This document shows, piece after piece, positions 33,519 to 41,838 of a DNA stretch of 64,000 nt. Under the pieces are notes generated by a model. It saw only the letters and a program-made list of their open reading frames with translations. It ran no database searches and was not told the origin of the DNA. Origin of the DNA: Chloroflexota bacterium (GTDB taxonomy: Bacteria > Chloroflexota > Anaerolineae > Aggregatilineales > Phototrophicaceae); assembly GCA_020161935.1 (NCBI GenBank), contig JAIUNI010000015.1, forward strand, positions 1 through 64,000. Reading direction: 5' to 3'. The position numbers were made by a program, and so were the translations under genes. Numbering within the stretch: position 1 is the stretch's first letter; each line of letters opens with the position of its first letter.

Positions 33519-33965
33519 TCATCCCCGCAGCCCCAACTTCCGACACAACGCGGCAAGCGTCCGCTGTTCATCGGCGGTCAGCACGCCCATCTCATCGACA
33601 ATCCCCTGCACATGCGCCGGTAGGATGCCCGCGATCAACGCCCGCCCCGCCTCGGTGATCGACACCCGCATATACCGCTGGTCGTCGGTGCTGCGTTGGC
33701 GGCAAACAAGGTCGCGCTTCTCGAGGTTCTGAATCACGATGGTGATGTTCCCCGTACTCTTAAGCAGCTTTTGCGCCAGCTCCACCTGTGACAGCGTGCC
33801 GAGGTGATACAGCGCTTCGAGGATGGCGAACTGGCTGGTGGTCAGGTTCGCCTGTGTGGTCACCGCCGCCGTCCGGCTCATGATGCTTTCCGCCGCGCGC
33901 GTCACCTTAATATAGGTATCGAGCGCCAGCACTTCCTCATCCGTTCCCTGATATTTGGTTCCCAT
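33519..33965 (-). CDS. MarR family transcriptional regulator, MhqR-like
   Basis: A 148-residue winged-helix repressor. The DNA-binding part reads LTTSQFAILEALYHLGTLSQVELAQKLLKSTGNITIVIQNLEKRDLVCRQ, then the wing QRSTDDQRYMRVSITEAG. ATG 33965 follows AAGGATAGG; an ATG at 34031 is in frame but would overlap the promoter. It probably represses itself, the hydrolase downstream and the divergent dioxygenase, with quinone-like electrophiles as the inferred signal. Confidence 0.8.
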   Translation of the reverse strand: MGTKYQGTDEEVLALDTYIKVTRAAESIMSRTAAVTTQANLTTSQFAILEALYHLGTLSQVELAQKLLKSTGNITIVIQNLEKRDLVCRQRSTDDQRYMRVSITEAGRALIAGILPAHVQGIVDEMGVLTADEQRTLAALCRKLGLRG

Positions 33966-34017
33966 CGTGCCTATCCTTATCCGCTTGTCGTACAAACGGT
34001 TTCTAATACGATTCTGA

Positions 34018-34070
34018 TTTGACAACCCCATTATACAATGTTAAACTGTTCAATGTCAAATGATTAAACA
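34018..34070. promoter_or_regulatory. Overlapping divergent promoters and likely MarR operator
   Basis: Minus-strand promoter: TTGACA (34054-34059 reversed) and TATAAT (34030-34035 reversed), spacer 18. Plus-strand promoter: TTGACA at 34019-34024 and TAAACT at 34042-34047, spacer 17. TTTGACA and TGTCAAA form an inverted pair, and TTAAAC occurs twice (34041 and 34064) as direct repeats. A repressor here could block both directions. Confidence 0.55.
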
Positions 34071-34120
34071 TCAAACCAAATGAGCAGTACGTTTGAGCAG
34101 GATAAGAAAGGGCAGCAATC

Positions 34121-35092
34121 ATGCAGTTACACGGTCTACATCACGTTACGGCGGTCACCGGCAAGGTGCGGAACAATCTCGACTTTTACACCCGCATCCT
34201 CGGCTTGCGGTTGGTCAAGAAGTCGGTCAATCAGGACGACACCTCGGCCTACCACCTGTTTTATGCCGATAAGGTCGGCAGCCCCGGCACCGATATGACC
34301 TTCTTCGACTGGCCGCAAACCGGAGCCGACCAGCGCGGGACGGACAGCATCTCAAACACGTTGTTCCGCGTCAACGGGCAGGCCGCGCTCGACTACTGGG
34401 TCAAGCGCTTCACCGAGCACAACGTTAAGCACGAGGCGCAGCAAGAGTTCGCCGGTCGGAGCATCCTCCGCTTCGAAGACCCCGAAGGCCAACGCCTGAC
34501 GCTGGTGGACGACGGCGGCGCAAGCTTCCACGGGCAGGTGTGGGACGGCGCGGACGTGCCGGTGGAGTTCGCCATTCGCGGCTTCTACGGCGTGCAGCTC
34601 TCGGTTCCGGCGCTCGGTCAGGTTGGCCTGATCCTGACACAGCTCCTCGGCTTTGAGGAAACCGACCGCCAGCCGAACCCCGCTAACCCGCAGGAAGAAG
34701 TCGTCATCTACACGATGGACGGCGGCGGGCCGGGTAAGGAAGTGCAGGTCGTCATCCAGCCGGGCTTGCAGCGGGCGTTCCTCGGCAGCGGCGGTGTGCA
34801 TCATGTGGCCTTCCGTGTGAAGGACGTGGCCGAGCAGGATTACTGGAACGATCTGCTGACCAAGCGCGGGCTGCGGACATCCGGCCTCGTCGACCGCTAC
34901 TACTTCCAATCGCTGTACTTCCGCATCTCCGGCGGCATCCTGTTCGAACTGGCGACCGATGGGCCGGGCTTCGCGACCGATGAAGCGGTGGAGACGCTCG
35001 GCGAACGGCTGGCGCTGCCGCCCTTCCTCGAACCCTACCGCGAGCAGATCGAGAAGGGACTCAAGCCGCTGGACACGGTGGTGAGTCAGTAG
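34121..35092 (+). CDS. Ring-cleaving dioxygenase of the VOC superfamily, MhqO-like
   Basis: A 323-residue cytosolic extradiol-type dioxygenase with two VOC modules. Likely metal ligands: His in LHHVTAVTG (7 or 8), a His in GGVHHVAFRV near 227, and Glu in GILFELATDGPGF near 280. Spacing, length and the repeated FYTRILGL and LTQLLGF motifs match MhqO-like proteins. It stands divergent to the MarR-like gene with a shared promoter region. Probably opens quinone or hydroquinone-type rings for detoxification. Confidence 0.88.
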   Translation: MQLHGLHHVTAVTGKVRNNLDFYTRILGLRLVKKSVNQDDTSAYHLFYADKVGSPGTDMTFFDWPQTGADQRGTDSISNTLFRVNGQAALDYWVKRFTEHNVKHEAQQEFAGRSILRFEDPEGQRLTLVDDGGASFHGQVWDGADVPVEFAIRGFYGVQLSVPALGQVGLILTQLLGFEETDRQPNPANPQEEVVIYTMDGGGPGKEVQVVIQPGLQRAFLGSGGVHHVAFRVKDVAEQDYWNDLLTKRGLRTSGLVDRYYFQSLYFRISGGILFELATDGPGFATDEAVETLGERLALPPFLEPYREQIEKGLKPLDTVVSQ

Positions 35093-35099
35093 CCGTTAC

Positions 35100-36097
35100 T
35101 AGTCGATAGTCATTAGCTGATAGTCTATAGAGGGGCGCAGGTGATGCGCCTCTTTTTGTGTTTAGCTGTCAGTCGTCAGTCTCCAGTCGTCAGCTTAAGT
35201 CAAGGACAGTTTGTGGCGGAATTGGCGGCGGCGGCGGCAGTGGAGCGCCAATTCAGTTTTTAGTTGTCAGTTCTCAGTTCACAGTCAAAAGTTCAAAATA
35301 CTGCGAAAACTGCGAAAGCTGCGAATGCGACAAGGGCTTTAATGGCAGATGTGAGGGAGCAAACTGCCAAAACTTCGCAATATTCTTCAAATTCTTCATT
35401 TTCACAGTGCATTTTATGTCGGCGAAGTCGGCGAAGTCGGCGACGACAAAAGAGCGTTTTCCGACACAAAAGTTGAAAAAATTAGAAAAGTTAGAAATAT
35501 TGCTGTTGATGCTGTTGTTGTTGTTGAGAAATGTCGCAAATATCGTCATTGTCGTCATTGTCCGAAATGTCATTAATAGATCCCCTCCGTCGCTAACGCG
35601 ACACCTCCCCCGTAAACGAGGGAGGATAAAAGCCACAGTCCTTGGCAAAGTTGGCAGCAATTTCGGCAATGGCAAAGCTCGTTTTTGTGCCAATACGGCG
35701 GATGGCTCGGCTGATTTTGCTGCAAAATCGGGTATGGGCTGCTGCTGCAATGTTTGCTGCAAAATAGTTATCAGTCAACAGTTTTCAGTTGACAGTTAAA
35801 GGCCAATACAAGTCAAAGGCAAATACACAAAATGCGGCAGAAGCGGCAAATGCGGCACGACGATTTGTGCTTATTGTGCATGTTGATTAGACCCCATCCC
35901 CAACCCTTCCCCGTAGTAACAAGGAAGGGAGCTAAGACATCGCCTAGAAACAGGATAGCAGAGTTTGAGGGCGAAAGGGCGAACATTTGTCAGAACATTT
36001 GGTCACTTTTAAGCGAAGTCGGCTCTAACTTTGTGAGGGAGGGGAATTGTTAAGATGGTTGGCGGATGGTTGGAAAAGGGTTTGTGGCACAAACCTA
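35100..36097 (+). repeat. R3: modular interspersed repeat, most complete copy
   Basis: This gene-free stretch has blocks a (35133-35205), b (about 35216-35290), c (about 35295-35420, ending near the ATTTTCACAGTGCATTTTAT motif, followed by a GTTGTTGTTG run), d (35647-35693), e (35741-35797) and g (35978-36097). Block f is nearly absent. Heptamer tracts lie at 35100-35130, 35160-35200, 35262-35290 and 35765-35800. A long frame of 213 codons at 35158-35799 encodes low-complexity peptide and is not considered a gene. The right end GTTTGTGGCACAAAC is a near palindrome shared with R2. Confidence 0.8.
35133..35158 (+). terminator. Terminator of the mhqO-like gene, within R3
   Basis: GAGGGGCGCAGG and GATGCGCCTC form a hairpin followed by TTTTTG. 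The identical structure follows the RraA-like gene at 935-957 in the opposite orientation. Confidence 0.65.
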
Positions 36098-36158
36098 ATT
36101 CAAACGTAGATGATAATAAATTACCAAGTAAATAAAGGCTAATGTTCTTGAAACAAAT

Positions 36159-37370
36159 TTACAGTTTTGCTTCAAATACGTCAATCAGAGAATATTTTCT
36201 GGTGGTTTGGTTGGTCGATATATGATAAGTAATAGTCTCTCTCATTTGCACGGTATATCTTTTTCCAAGTTGAGCATTATTGATTGTTTCCGCAGCTTCT
36301 ACCGATAATGCCTGATTGTCTAATTTTCCTTCATAGACGTTATCTTGAGTCGTAATTTCGAACCTTCTGCTTGTAAACGCTCCAGTTAACTCACCAGTTA
36401 CTCTAATAATTCTCGTTTGAATATCAACCATTTGTTCAATAGTATCAATAGTCGCTAGGACTGTTGGGATGGTCAGTGAGACATTACCGCTTCTTTGTCC
36501 ACTTGCAGATGCCCATCGCAAATCCACTTTATCAATACGTGATTCCCCAATTGCTTTCAAAAAATCTAGGTAAGACTTTGGTACATTTGGTTTATAGCCA
36601 GTTAAAGTGGCTTGCAAATTTTCTTTGTTATTGCCTAAAGAAATTAGACGGCTTAGTTCTTGAAGTGCATCTCCTATTAAAGTTTCGCCGAACATGTCTG
36701 CTTGAATAGAAGAAGCCATTTCTAGCTTAAATGAACCTTCGCTCGGTACTAGCAACGAAAGCTGAGTTACTGCTTTAAGATCTCTGGTTGGGTTCACACT
36801 ATCGTTGTGTAATGGATCAAGTGAATTAGCAATATAGTTAAGCGTAGATTGAAAGTTACTGAGAATTTCACTGAGAATGGAAATTGGAGCTTCGGATTGC
36901 CTTTGTCCTGGAAAATGAAGGACTAATTCTACGTATTCGCGTAGCAACTGCCTTGCTCGAATTTGAAGTGATACCTCGGTATCTGCAACTATAGTTTCGA
37001 TGGTTTCGGTTGTTAGCCTCTCCCCAACTTCAGGTAATTGATCGTCAGTTAGTGATTCAGCATCAACTACTTCGATTTGAGCTTGTAATTGGTTGTCATG
37101 GTAGGTTGTTACGATAAGAACATGCCCATCTTCCGAGTTTTTGTAAGCAGTGTGTAGGTCAATTGTACCTGCGCGTAATTCTTTAAAACGTGTAGGTGAA
37201 AGAGTTACATAAAGCCATATTTCTCCGTCATCAGGCTCATCTTCTAATACTACTAAATAAATATGCCCTGAGGTGTTCTGACAGGCGAACAGCAAAGGTT
37301 TATCATAGTATTCATATATTTCCGTTATTGTGAGATTACCTAAAATGGTGTTTTGGGGAAGAATACTCAT
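36159..37370 (-). CDS. AT-rich protein of unknown function, DUF6575-like N-terminus
   Basis: A 403-residue cytosolic protein. The first 90 residues (ILGNLTITEIYEYYDKPLLF, then YLVVLEDEPDDGEIWLYV and FKELRAGTIDLHTAY) resemble what I recall of DUF6575 domains; this link is from memory and weak. The rest is mixed alpha-beta with no catalytic motif I recognise. The gene is strongly AT-rich compared with the genes around it, and it starts three bases after the end of the 135-residue gene, so the two form a tight pair. It abuts R3. Function unknown. Confidence 0.65.
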   Translation of the reverse strand: MSILPQNTILGNLTITEIYEYYDKPLLFACQNTSGHIYLVVLEDEPDDGEIWLYVTLSPTRFKELRAGTIDLHTAYKNSEDGHVLIVTTYHDNQLQAQIEVVDAESLTDDQLPEVGERLTTETIETIVADTEVSLQIRARQLLREYVELVLHFPGQRQSEAPISILSEILSNFQSTLNYIANSLDPLHNDSVNPTRDLKAVTQLSLLVPSEGSFKLEMASSIQADMFGETLIGDALQELSRLISLGNNKENLQATLTGYKPNVPKSYLDFLKAIGESRIDKVDLRWASASGQRSGNVSLTIPTVLATIDTIEQMVDIQTRIIRVTGELTGAFTSRRFEITTQDNVYEGKLDNQALSVEAAETINNAQLGKRYTVQMRETITYHISTNQTTRKYSLIDVFEAKL

Positions 37371-37373
37371 TTT

Positions 37374-37781
37374 TTAGTCTTTAGATAAGTCAACTAATTT
37401 AAATATTTCCCAGGGTTTTTCTCCATATGGAAACCACCAAGTATGGTGCGATTTGTGAAAATTACTTGGAGTATTTTTCATTTTGCCCATCTTTGGTGTT
37501 AAATGTGCTTTAAATGCAAAATTGAATTTTTTGTGCTTTCGTCTTTTAGCGGGCACACGGCTCAACATCTTTTTAACGGCTTCTATATCTGTATAAACAG
37601 ATATACCACACATTACACATTCCGAAATACCTTCCAAATCCCGATCGGGATTTATCTCTCGAAATGATAGAAACTCCTTTTCACCAAAATTTTTATCTAC
37701 TGCTAGACGATAAACAACACCACTAGTAGGTATTGCATCATCGGGAGGGCAATCTGAAGGCAAATGCGGCCTAAATTTCAT
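37374..37781 (-). CDS. Small AT-rich partner protein of unknown function
   Basis: A 135-residue basic protein. It has one pair of close cysteines (ECVMCGISVYTD) and a basic segment (PAKRRKHKKFNFAFKAHLTPKMGKMKNTP), followed by HKSHHTWWFPYGEKPWEIF. No family is recognised. It comes first in a two-gene unit with the 403-residue protein and shares its AT-rich composition. A nucleic acid-binding role is conceivable from the charge but unproven. Confidence 0.6.
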   Translation of the reverse strand: MKFRPHLPSDCPPDDAIPTSGVVYRLAVDKNFGEKEFLSFREINPDRDLEGISECVMCGISVYTDIEAVKKMLSRVPAKRRKHKKFNFAFKAHLTPKMGKMKNTPSNFHKSHHTWWFPYGEKPWEIFKLVDLSKD

Positions 37782-38084
37782 TTATATAACTTTCTCGTTG
37801 AATTTTTTATTATCTTGATTGTAACGTTGTTAAGTCATGCAAAGTTATAAGATTTCGATAATCTGTAATATTGAAATACAACAATCCTTAAATTTATAAC
37901 AATAGCAATGAAAATGGGCAAGACAAATGGACTTAATTAGGAATAACAATGCACATTAATTTGCCTCATAAAGTGATAGCGAATCTTTTCTGCTATTGGC
38001 AATCACCTATGAGTTTGAGTCAAGGTTACAAACAAAAAGGCGACCTGATGAGGCCGCCCTTCGAAAATCGGTAGTGCGTGTGGC
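37782..38084. other. AT-rich gap before htpG
   Basis: It holds the htpG terminator and nothing else I recognise. AT-rich composition extends through most of it, so the imported segment may reach to about 38020. Confidence 0.5.
38033..38058 (-). terminator. Terminator of htpG
   Basis: On the minus strand GGCGGCCT and AGGTCGCC pair around CATC and run into TTTTTG. Confidence 0.75.
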
Positions 38085-39992
38085 TTACTGCTCGTCGGTG
38101 AAGTCGAGGTCGCCGGATGCCGTGCCGGTCGCCGCTTCCATCAGCAGCGTCAGGCGCGCGGCCATCGCGGCGGGGTCGGGGTGGATGCCATCCTGCAAGA
38201 GCGCGGTTTCAAACACCTGCTCCTCGACCACCTTAATCAGCGGGTTCTCCGGCGTGGCGGCCAGCATCTGGCTCAGGTTGTGCATCAACGGGTGGCGCGG
38301 GTTGAGTTCCAGCGTCTTGACTGGCAGTTCGTAGTCCTTATCCAGCAGGCGGTTGATGCGGTACATCTGGCGGCTCGCGCCCGACTCGTCGCTGACCAAA
38401 CGGGCGGGGCTGCCGGTGAGCGTCTTGCTGGCGCGGACTTCCTTCACACGGTCGCCCAGCAGTTCCTTAAAGTGGTTCTGAAGCGCCTCGAAGGTGTCTT
38501 CGGCAAGGCTTTCGCGGGCGGGTTTCTCGTCGGCCTTGGCCTCGCCCACGCTGCTCAGGTCGATGTCGGCCTCGTCCACGTTCCGCAGCTTGTGACTCTT
38601 ATAGGCATCCAAGCCCATCAGCATGAAGGGGTCAACCGGATCAACGAAGTACAGCACCTCGATGCCGCGCTGGCGGAAGGCATCCAAGTGGGGGCTGCGG
38701 GCGGCGCTGTGGTAATCCTCGCCGATGATGTAGTAGATGTCGTCCTGACCGGTGACCATGCGGCTGGTGTAGTCCTCCAGCGAGAACAGCTCGCTCGCGT
38801 CGGCGCTGGTGGTGGTCGGGAAGAACAACAGCGGTTCGATGTCGGTGCGGTCGGTGGGGGCGACGGCGACACCCTGCTTGATGAAGCGCCCGAACTCGGC
38901 GAAAATCTTGAGATACTCTTCCTTGTTCTTACTCGCGAGGCGCTTGAGGTCGCTCAATACCTTGCCGGTAATGGTCTTTTTGAGGTTCGCCATGATCTTG
39001 TTGGCCTGAACGCTCTCGCGGTTGACGTTAAGCGGTAGGTCTTCACTGTCGACCACACCCTGCACAAATTGGAGGTATTCGGGCAGTAGGTCTTTGGCGT
39101 ATTCCTGAATGAGTACCTTGCGGGCGTAGAGCTTGAGGCCGGCTTCCTTGCGCGGGTTGAGGATGCCGCGTTCGCCGCTGCCGGGGATGTAGAGCAGCGC
39201 GTAGAACTGGAGCGGCACATCGGCACGCATGTGGATGCGGTGGAGGGGGGCTTCCCAGTCCATCGTCAACATCTTGTAGAAGTCGTTGTACTGCTCGTCG
39301 GTGATTTCCTTCGGTTCCTGCCGCCAAATCGCGGTTTGTTTGTTGGTGGCTTCTTCGGTGTCGCCGACGTAGATGGGGAAGGCGATGTAGTCGGAGTGGC
39401 GACGGATGACATCCTTGAGCTTCCACTCCTGTAGGAATTCCTTCGCGTCTTCCTTGAGGTGGATGATGATGTCGGTGCCACGGGCTTCACGCTCGGCGGG
39501 TTCGATGGTGTAGGTCGCGCCGCCGGTGGATTCCCACGCATAGGCGGGTTCATCCTTCTTGTACGACCGCGAGATGACGCGCACTTTATCAGCGGCCATG
39601 AACACCGAGTAGAAGCCTACGCCGAACTGCCCGATGACATCCTGCGCCGCGCCGCTGTTGGCGGACTGTTTGGCGGCCTCGATGAAGGCTTTCGCGCCGC
39701 TGCGGGCGATGACACCGAGGTTGTTGTTGAGGTCGTCCTTCGTCATGCCGATACCGCTGTCGCTGATGGTGATCGTACCGGCTTCGGTGTCGGCCTTGAT
39801 CTCGACGGCGAGTTCCGCGTCGGCATCCTGCACGTCATGGTTGGTGAGCAGTTCGAACTGCACACGGTTGAGCGCGTCGGAGGCGTTCGAAACGAGTTCG
39901 CGGAGGAAAATTTCGCGCTCGGTGTAGAGCGAGTGGATCAAGATATCCAGTAGCTGCTGAATTTCGGCCTGAAAGGTATGGGTCTCAGCCAT
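38085..39992 (-). CDS. htpG: Hsp90 chaperone
   Basis: A 635-residue cytosolic ATP-dependent chaperone. The GHKL ATP site is complete: LRELVSNASDALNR near 30-43, ISDSGIGMTKDDL near 76, and GQFGVGFYSVFMAAD near 122. The middle and C-terminal dimer domains are of usual length. ATG 39992 follows CAGGAGTGAAGC. Single gene with its own terminator; no heat-shock operator (CIRCE) is seen in front of it. Confidence 0.95.
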   Translation of the reverse strand: MAETHTFQAEIQQLLDILIHSLYTEREIFLRELVSNASDALNRVQFELLTNHDVQDADAELAVEIKADTEAGTITISDSGIGMTKDDLNNNLGVIARSGAKAFIEAAKQSANSGAAQDVIGQFGVGFYSVFMAADKVRVISRSYKKDEPAYAWESTGGATYTIEPAEREARGTDIIIHLKEDAKEFLQEWKLKDVIRRHSDYIAFPIYVGDTEEATNKQTAIWRQEPKEITDEQYNDFYKMLTMDWEAPLHRIHMRADVPLQFYALLYIPGSGERGILNPRKEAGLKLYARKVLIQEYAKDLLPEYLQFVQGVVDSEDLPLNVNRESVQANKIMANLKKTITGKVLSDLKRLASKNKEEYLKIFAEFGRFIKQGVAVAPTDRTDIEPLLFFPTTTSADASELFSLEDYTSRMVTGQDDIYYIIGEDYHSAARSPHLDAFRQRGIEVLYFVDPVDPFMLMGLDAYKSHKLRNVDEADIDLSSVGEAKADEKPARESLAEDTFEALQNHFKELLGDRVKEVRASKTLTGSPARLVSDESGASRQMYRINRLLDKDYELPVKTLELNPRHPLMHNLSQMLAATPENPLIKVVEEQVFETALLQDGIHPDPAAMAARLTLLMEAATGTASGDLDFTDEQ

Positions 39993-40104
39993 AATGCTTC
40001 ACTCCTGCTGGGTCAAATTTGCGTTGTATTTAAAGGGTTTGTGTAAAATCCGACGTATTGTATAACACGCGCGTATAAGAAACGAGTAAACGTTGGTTTG
40101 ATGT

Positions 40105-40110
40105 TATAAT
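40105..40110 (+). promoter_or_regulatory. Extended -10 box before the Uma2 gene
   Basis: TGTTATAAT gives TATAAT with the TG extension; the -35 is weak. It lies 26 bases before the ATG, a short leader. Confidence 0.45.
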
Positions 40111-40135
40111 GTTGAGAGAGTGAAAGAGGCTTTTT

Positions 40136-40702
40136 ATGACATTACCGGACATCTCTAAACTCTATACGGTTGATGAATTCGAGGCGTTTACTGTACGCCC
40201 TGAAAACCGCGAACGCCATTTTGAACTCATTCATGGCGAGATTGTGGAAAAGGCTATGCCTACCGAAGAACATGGCATCATCATTTACACGTTATCCGGC
40301 GAGATTTATATCTTCCTCAAAGCGAACCCAATCGCGCGGGCGGAAATCGAGGTTCGCTACAAAATGCCGCTGGACGGTCACAATTCGCGCCAACCGGATT
40401 TAGCGGTCGTGGTTGATACGCAAACACCGATTGTCCGCAAAGGCGCTGTACCTCGAATGCCGGATTTGGCGGTCGAGGTCAAGTCACCCGACGACAAGTT
40501 CAAGGATATGCGCGACAAAGCCGAGTACTATACCGCGAACGGGACGCGCATCGTGTGGCTGATCTACCCACAAGAACGGCTGGTCGAAATTTACCGCCCG
40601 AATAAAGACTCTCAACTCTTGAATGAGAACGACTCATTGGATGGGGAAGATGTCCTTCCGGGTTTCACGCTCCCCATCCGCGAGCTATTCCGGCTGATAT
40701 AA
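40136..40702 (+). CDS. Uma2 family protein (DUF820, restriction-endonuclease-like fold)
   Basis: A 188-residue member of the Uma2/DUF820 family: YTVDEFEAFTV at the start, FELIHGEIVEKAMPTEEHG, then RQPDLAVVVDTQ and the nuclease-like core PDLAVEVKSPDD with KAEYYTANGTRIVWLIYPQ. The E-V-K pair and the D-x-x-V-E-V pattern are the putative PD-(D/E)XK site. These proteins are numerous in cyanobacteria and Chloroflexota and mostly uncharacterised. The hicB-like gene follows after 13 bases. Confidence 0.85.
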   Translation: MTLPDISKLYTVDEFEAFTVRPENRERHFELIHGEIVEKAMPTEEHGIIIYTLSGEIYIFLKANPIARAEIEVRYKMPLDGHNSRQPDLAVVVDTQTPIVRKGAVPRMPDLAVEVKSPDDKFKDMRDKAEYYTANGTRIVWLIYPQERLVEIYRPNKDSQLLNENDSLDGEDVLPGFTLPIRELFRLI

Positions 40703-40715
40703 GGTAGGAGTTCAT

Positions 40716-40928
40716 ATGCGCCAAGTGATTTTGATTCCTGACTTAGAAGATGGCGGTTACACGGTAGAAGTGCCAAGTCTGCCGGGGTGCATTAGCGAAG
40801 GGGACACGGTTGAAGAAGCGTTGGTCAACATCCGTGATGCCATTCGCGGGTACATTGAACTGCTTGAAGAAGACGGGCTTCCTGTTCCCTCTGAACATGA
40901 ACACGCTGTACTCGTGGCGGCTGTCTAA
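40716..40928 (+). CDS. hicB: HicB-like antitoxin
   Basis: A 70-residue protein with the HicB fold: ILIPDLEDGGYTVEVPSLPGCISEGDTVEEALVNIRDAIRGYIE, matching the partially degraded RNase-H-like antitoxin. There is no C-terminal DNA-binding part. TAGGAG precedes the ATG. Its stop overlaps the start of hicA (TAATG), the usual coupling. Confidence 0.85.
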   Translation: MRQVILIPDLEDGGYTVEVPSLPGCISEGDTVEEALVNIRDAIRGYIELLEEDGLPVPSEHEHAVLVAAV

Positions 40929-41148
40929 TGCCGAAGCTACCGCAAATTTCGGGGCGCGAATGTGTAAAGGCGCTGGAAAAGCCGGATTTTATTTCCTCCG
41001 ACAAACGGGAAGTCACCTACACATGCGCCATGACAACCCGTTTGCTCAAGTCGCAATTCCTAACCATAAACCCATTAAACGTGGAACCTTACAGTCGATT
41101 ATTCGTCAAGCGGGATTGACTGTAGACGAGTTCCTTGATCTTCTGTAA
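40928..41148 (+). pseudogene. hicA: HicA toxin, broken by a frameshift
   Basis: From ATG 40928 the frame reads MPKLPQISGRECVKALEK, then the matching continuation GFYFLRQTGSHLHMRHD and PIKRGTLQSIIRQAGLTVDEFLDLL lies in another frame and ends with a stop at 41146-41148. A missing base in the A-run at 40977-40980 would restore a complete HicA of about 73 residues with its double-stranded-RNA-binding-like fold and active-site His in GSHLH. Either an inactivated toxin or a sequence error; the hicB partner is intact. Confidence 0.8.
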
Positions 41149-41154
41149 CACAAG

Positions 41155-41838
41155 CTACCCGCGCGGCTTGATGTTGGCCTTGACCTGCCCTAAGCGACCG
41201 TGGGTGTTGAAGATGACATCGACCCACGAGCCGTCGGCGAATTTCCCCGTAAGCACTTCATCCACCTGCGAGATGGTGAGGCCGCAGCCCTGCAAGTAAT
41301 GGGTGACGAGCAGGCGCAGGTTGTCAGTTTGCACGCTGGCGGCGAACTCGGTGATGACGGTGACGATATGTTCGGGCGTGTTGACGACGCGCGTGGGGCA
41401 GCGCTCATCCTTGACGAGCAGGAACAACGCCCCGCCATCATACGGGCCGCGGTAGTAGAAATCTGCGTCGAGCAGGGCGCTGGCGACCACACAAATATGA
41501 TGCCCGTGGATGGTTTCATCGAGCGACAGTTGGGCATCCATCAGCTCGTGGATATGCTGCTGTTCGCCGTAAGCGCGGAGTTCCTCGGCGGCTTCGAGCA
41601 GGTTGGGCGGGATGTTGCTCTGCTTGTTCGCCCATGCCCACAACCACGTTTGCGAGGACGTGGACTCGGTTCCCAAGAGCTGCGAGTCCAGCGCGAGGAT
41701 GCTGCCGAAAGTGAGCTGACCGTCGCCCATGTCAAAACCCCAATTCGGGTTGCCGTGTTCCTTCAACCAATTAGCGAAGGTGACTTGTTTATCCCAACTG
41801 GCGATATAGTTTTGCATCAGTAAGTCGTGGAAGCTCAT
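41155..41838 (-). CDS. DUF6882-like protein
   Basis: A 227-residue cytosolic protein. The pattern FDMGDGQLTFGSILALDSQLLGTES, then TWLWAWANKQSNIPPNLLEAAEELRAYGEQQ and ELMDAQLS resembles the DUF6882 family as I recall it. ATG 41838 follows AGAGGAAC and overlaps the surE stop by four bases (ATGA), so it is co-translated with surE. Function unknown. Confidence 0.65.
   Translation of the reverse strand: MSFHDLLMQNYIASWDKQVTFANWLKEHGNPNWGFDMGDGQLTFGSILALDSQLLGTESTSSQTWLWAWANKQSNIPPNLLEAAEELRAYGEQQHIHELMDAQLSLDETIHGHHICVVASALLDADFYYRGPYDGGALFLLVKDERCPTRVVNTPEHIVTVITEFAASVQTDNLRLLVTHYLQGCGLTISQVDEVLTGKFADGSWVDVIFNTHGRLGQVKANIKPRG

Noticed and set aside
32759..33571. Longer start for the MhqD-like gene at 33571
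   Set aside because: The extension translates an intergenic palindrome; ATG 33394 has a strong ribosome site and aligns with the fold start.
35158..35799. A 213-codon open frame inside R3 and smaller ones in R1
   Set aside because: They translate simple repeats and runs such as LLLMLLLLL, have no ribosome site, and change with block loss between copies. They look like by-products of the repeat sequence.
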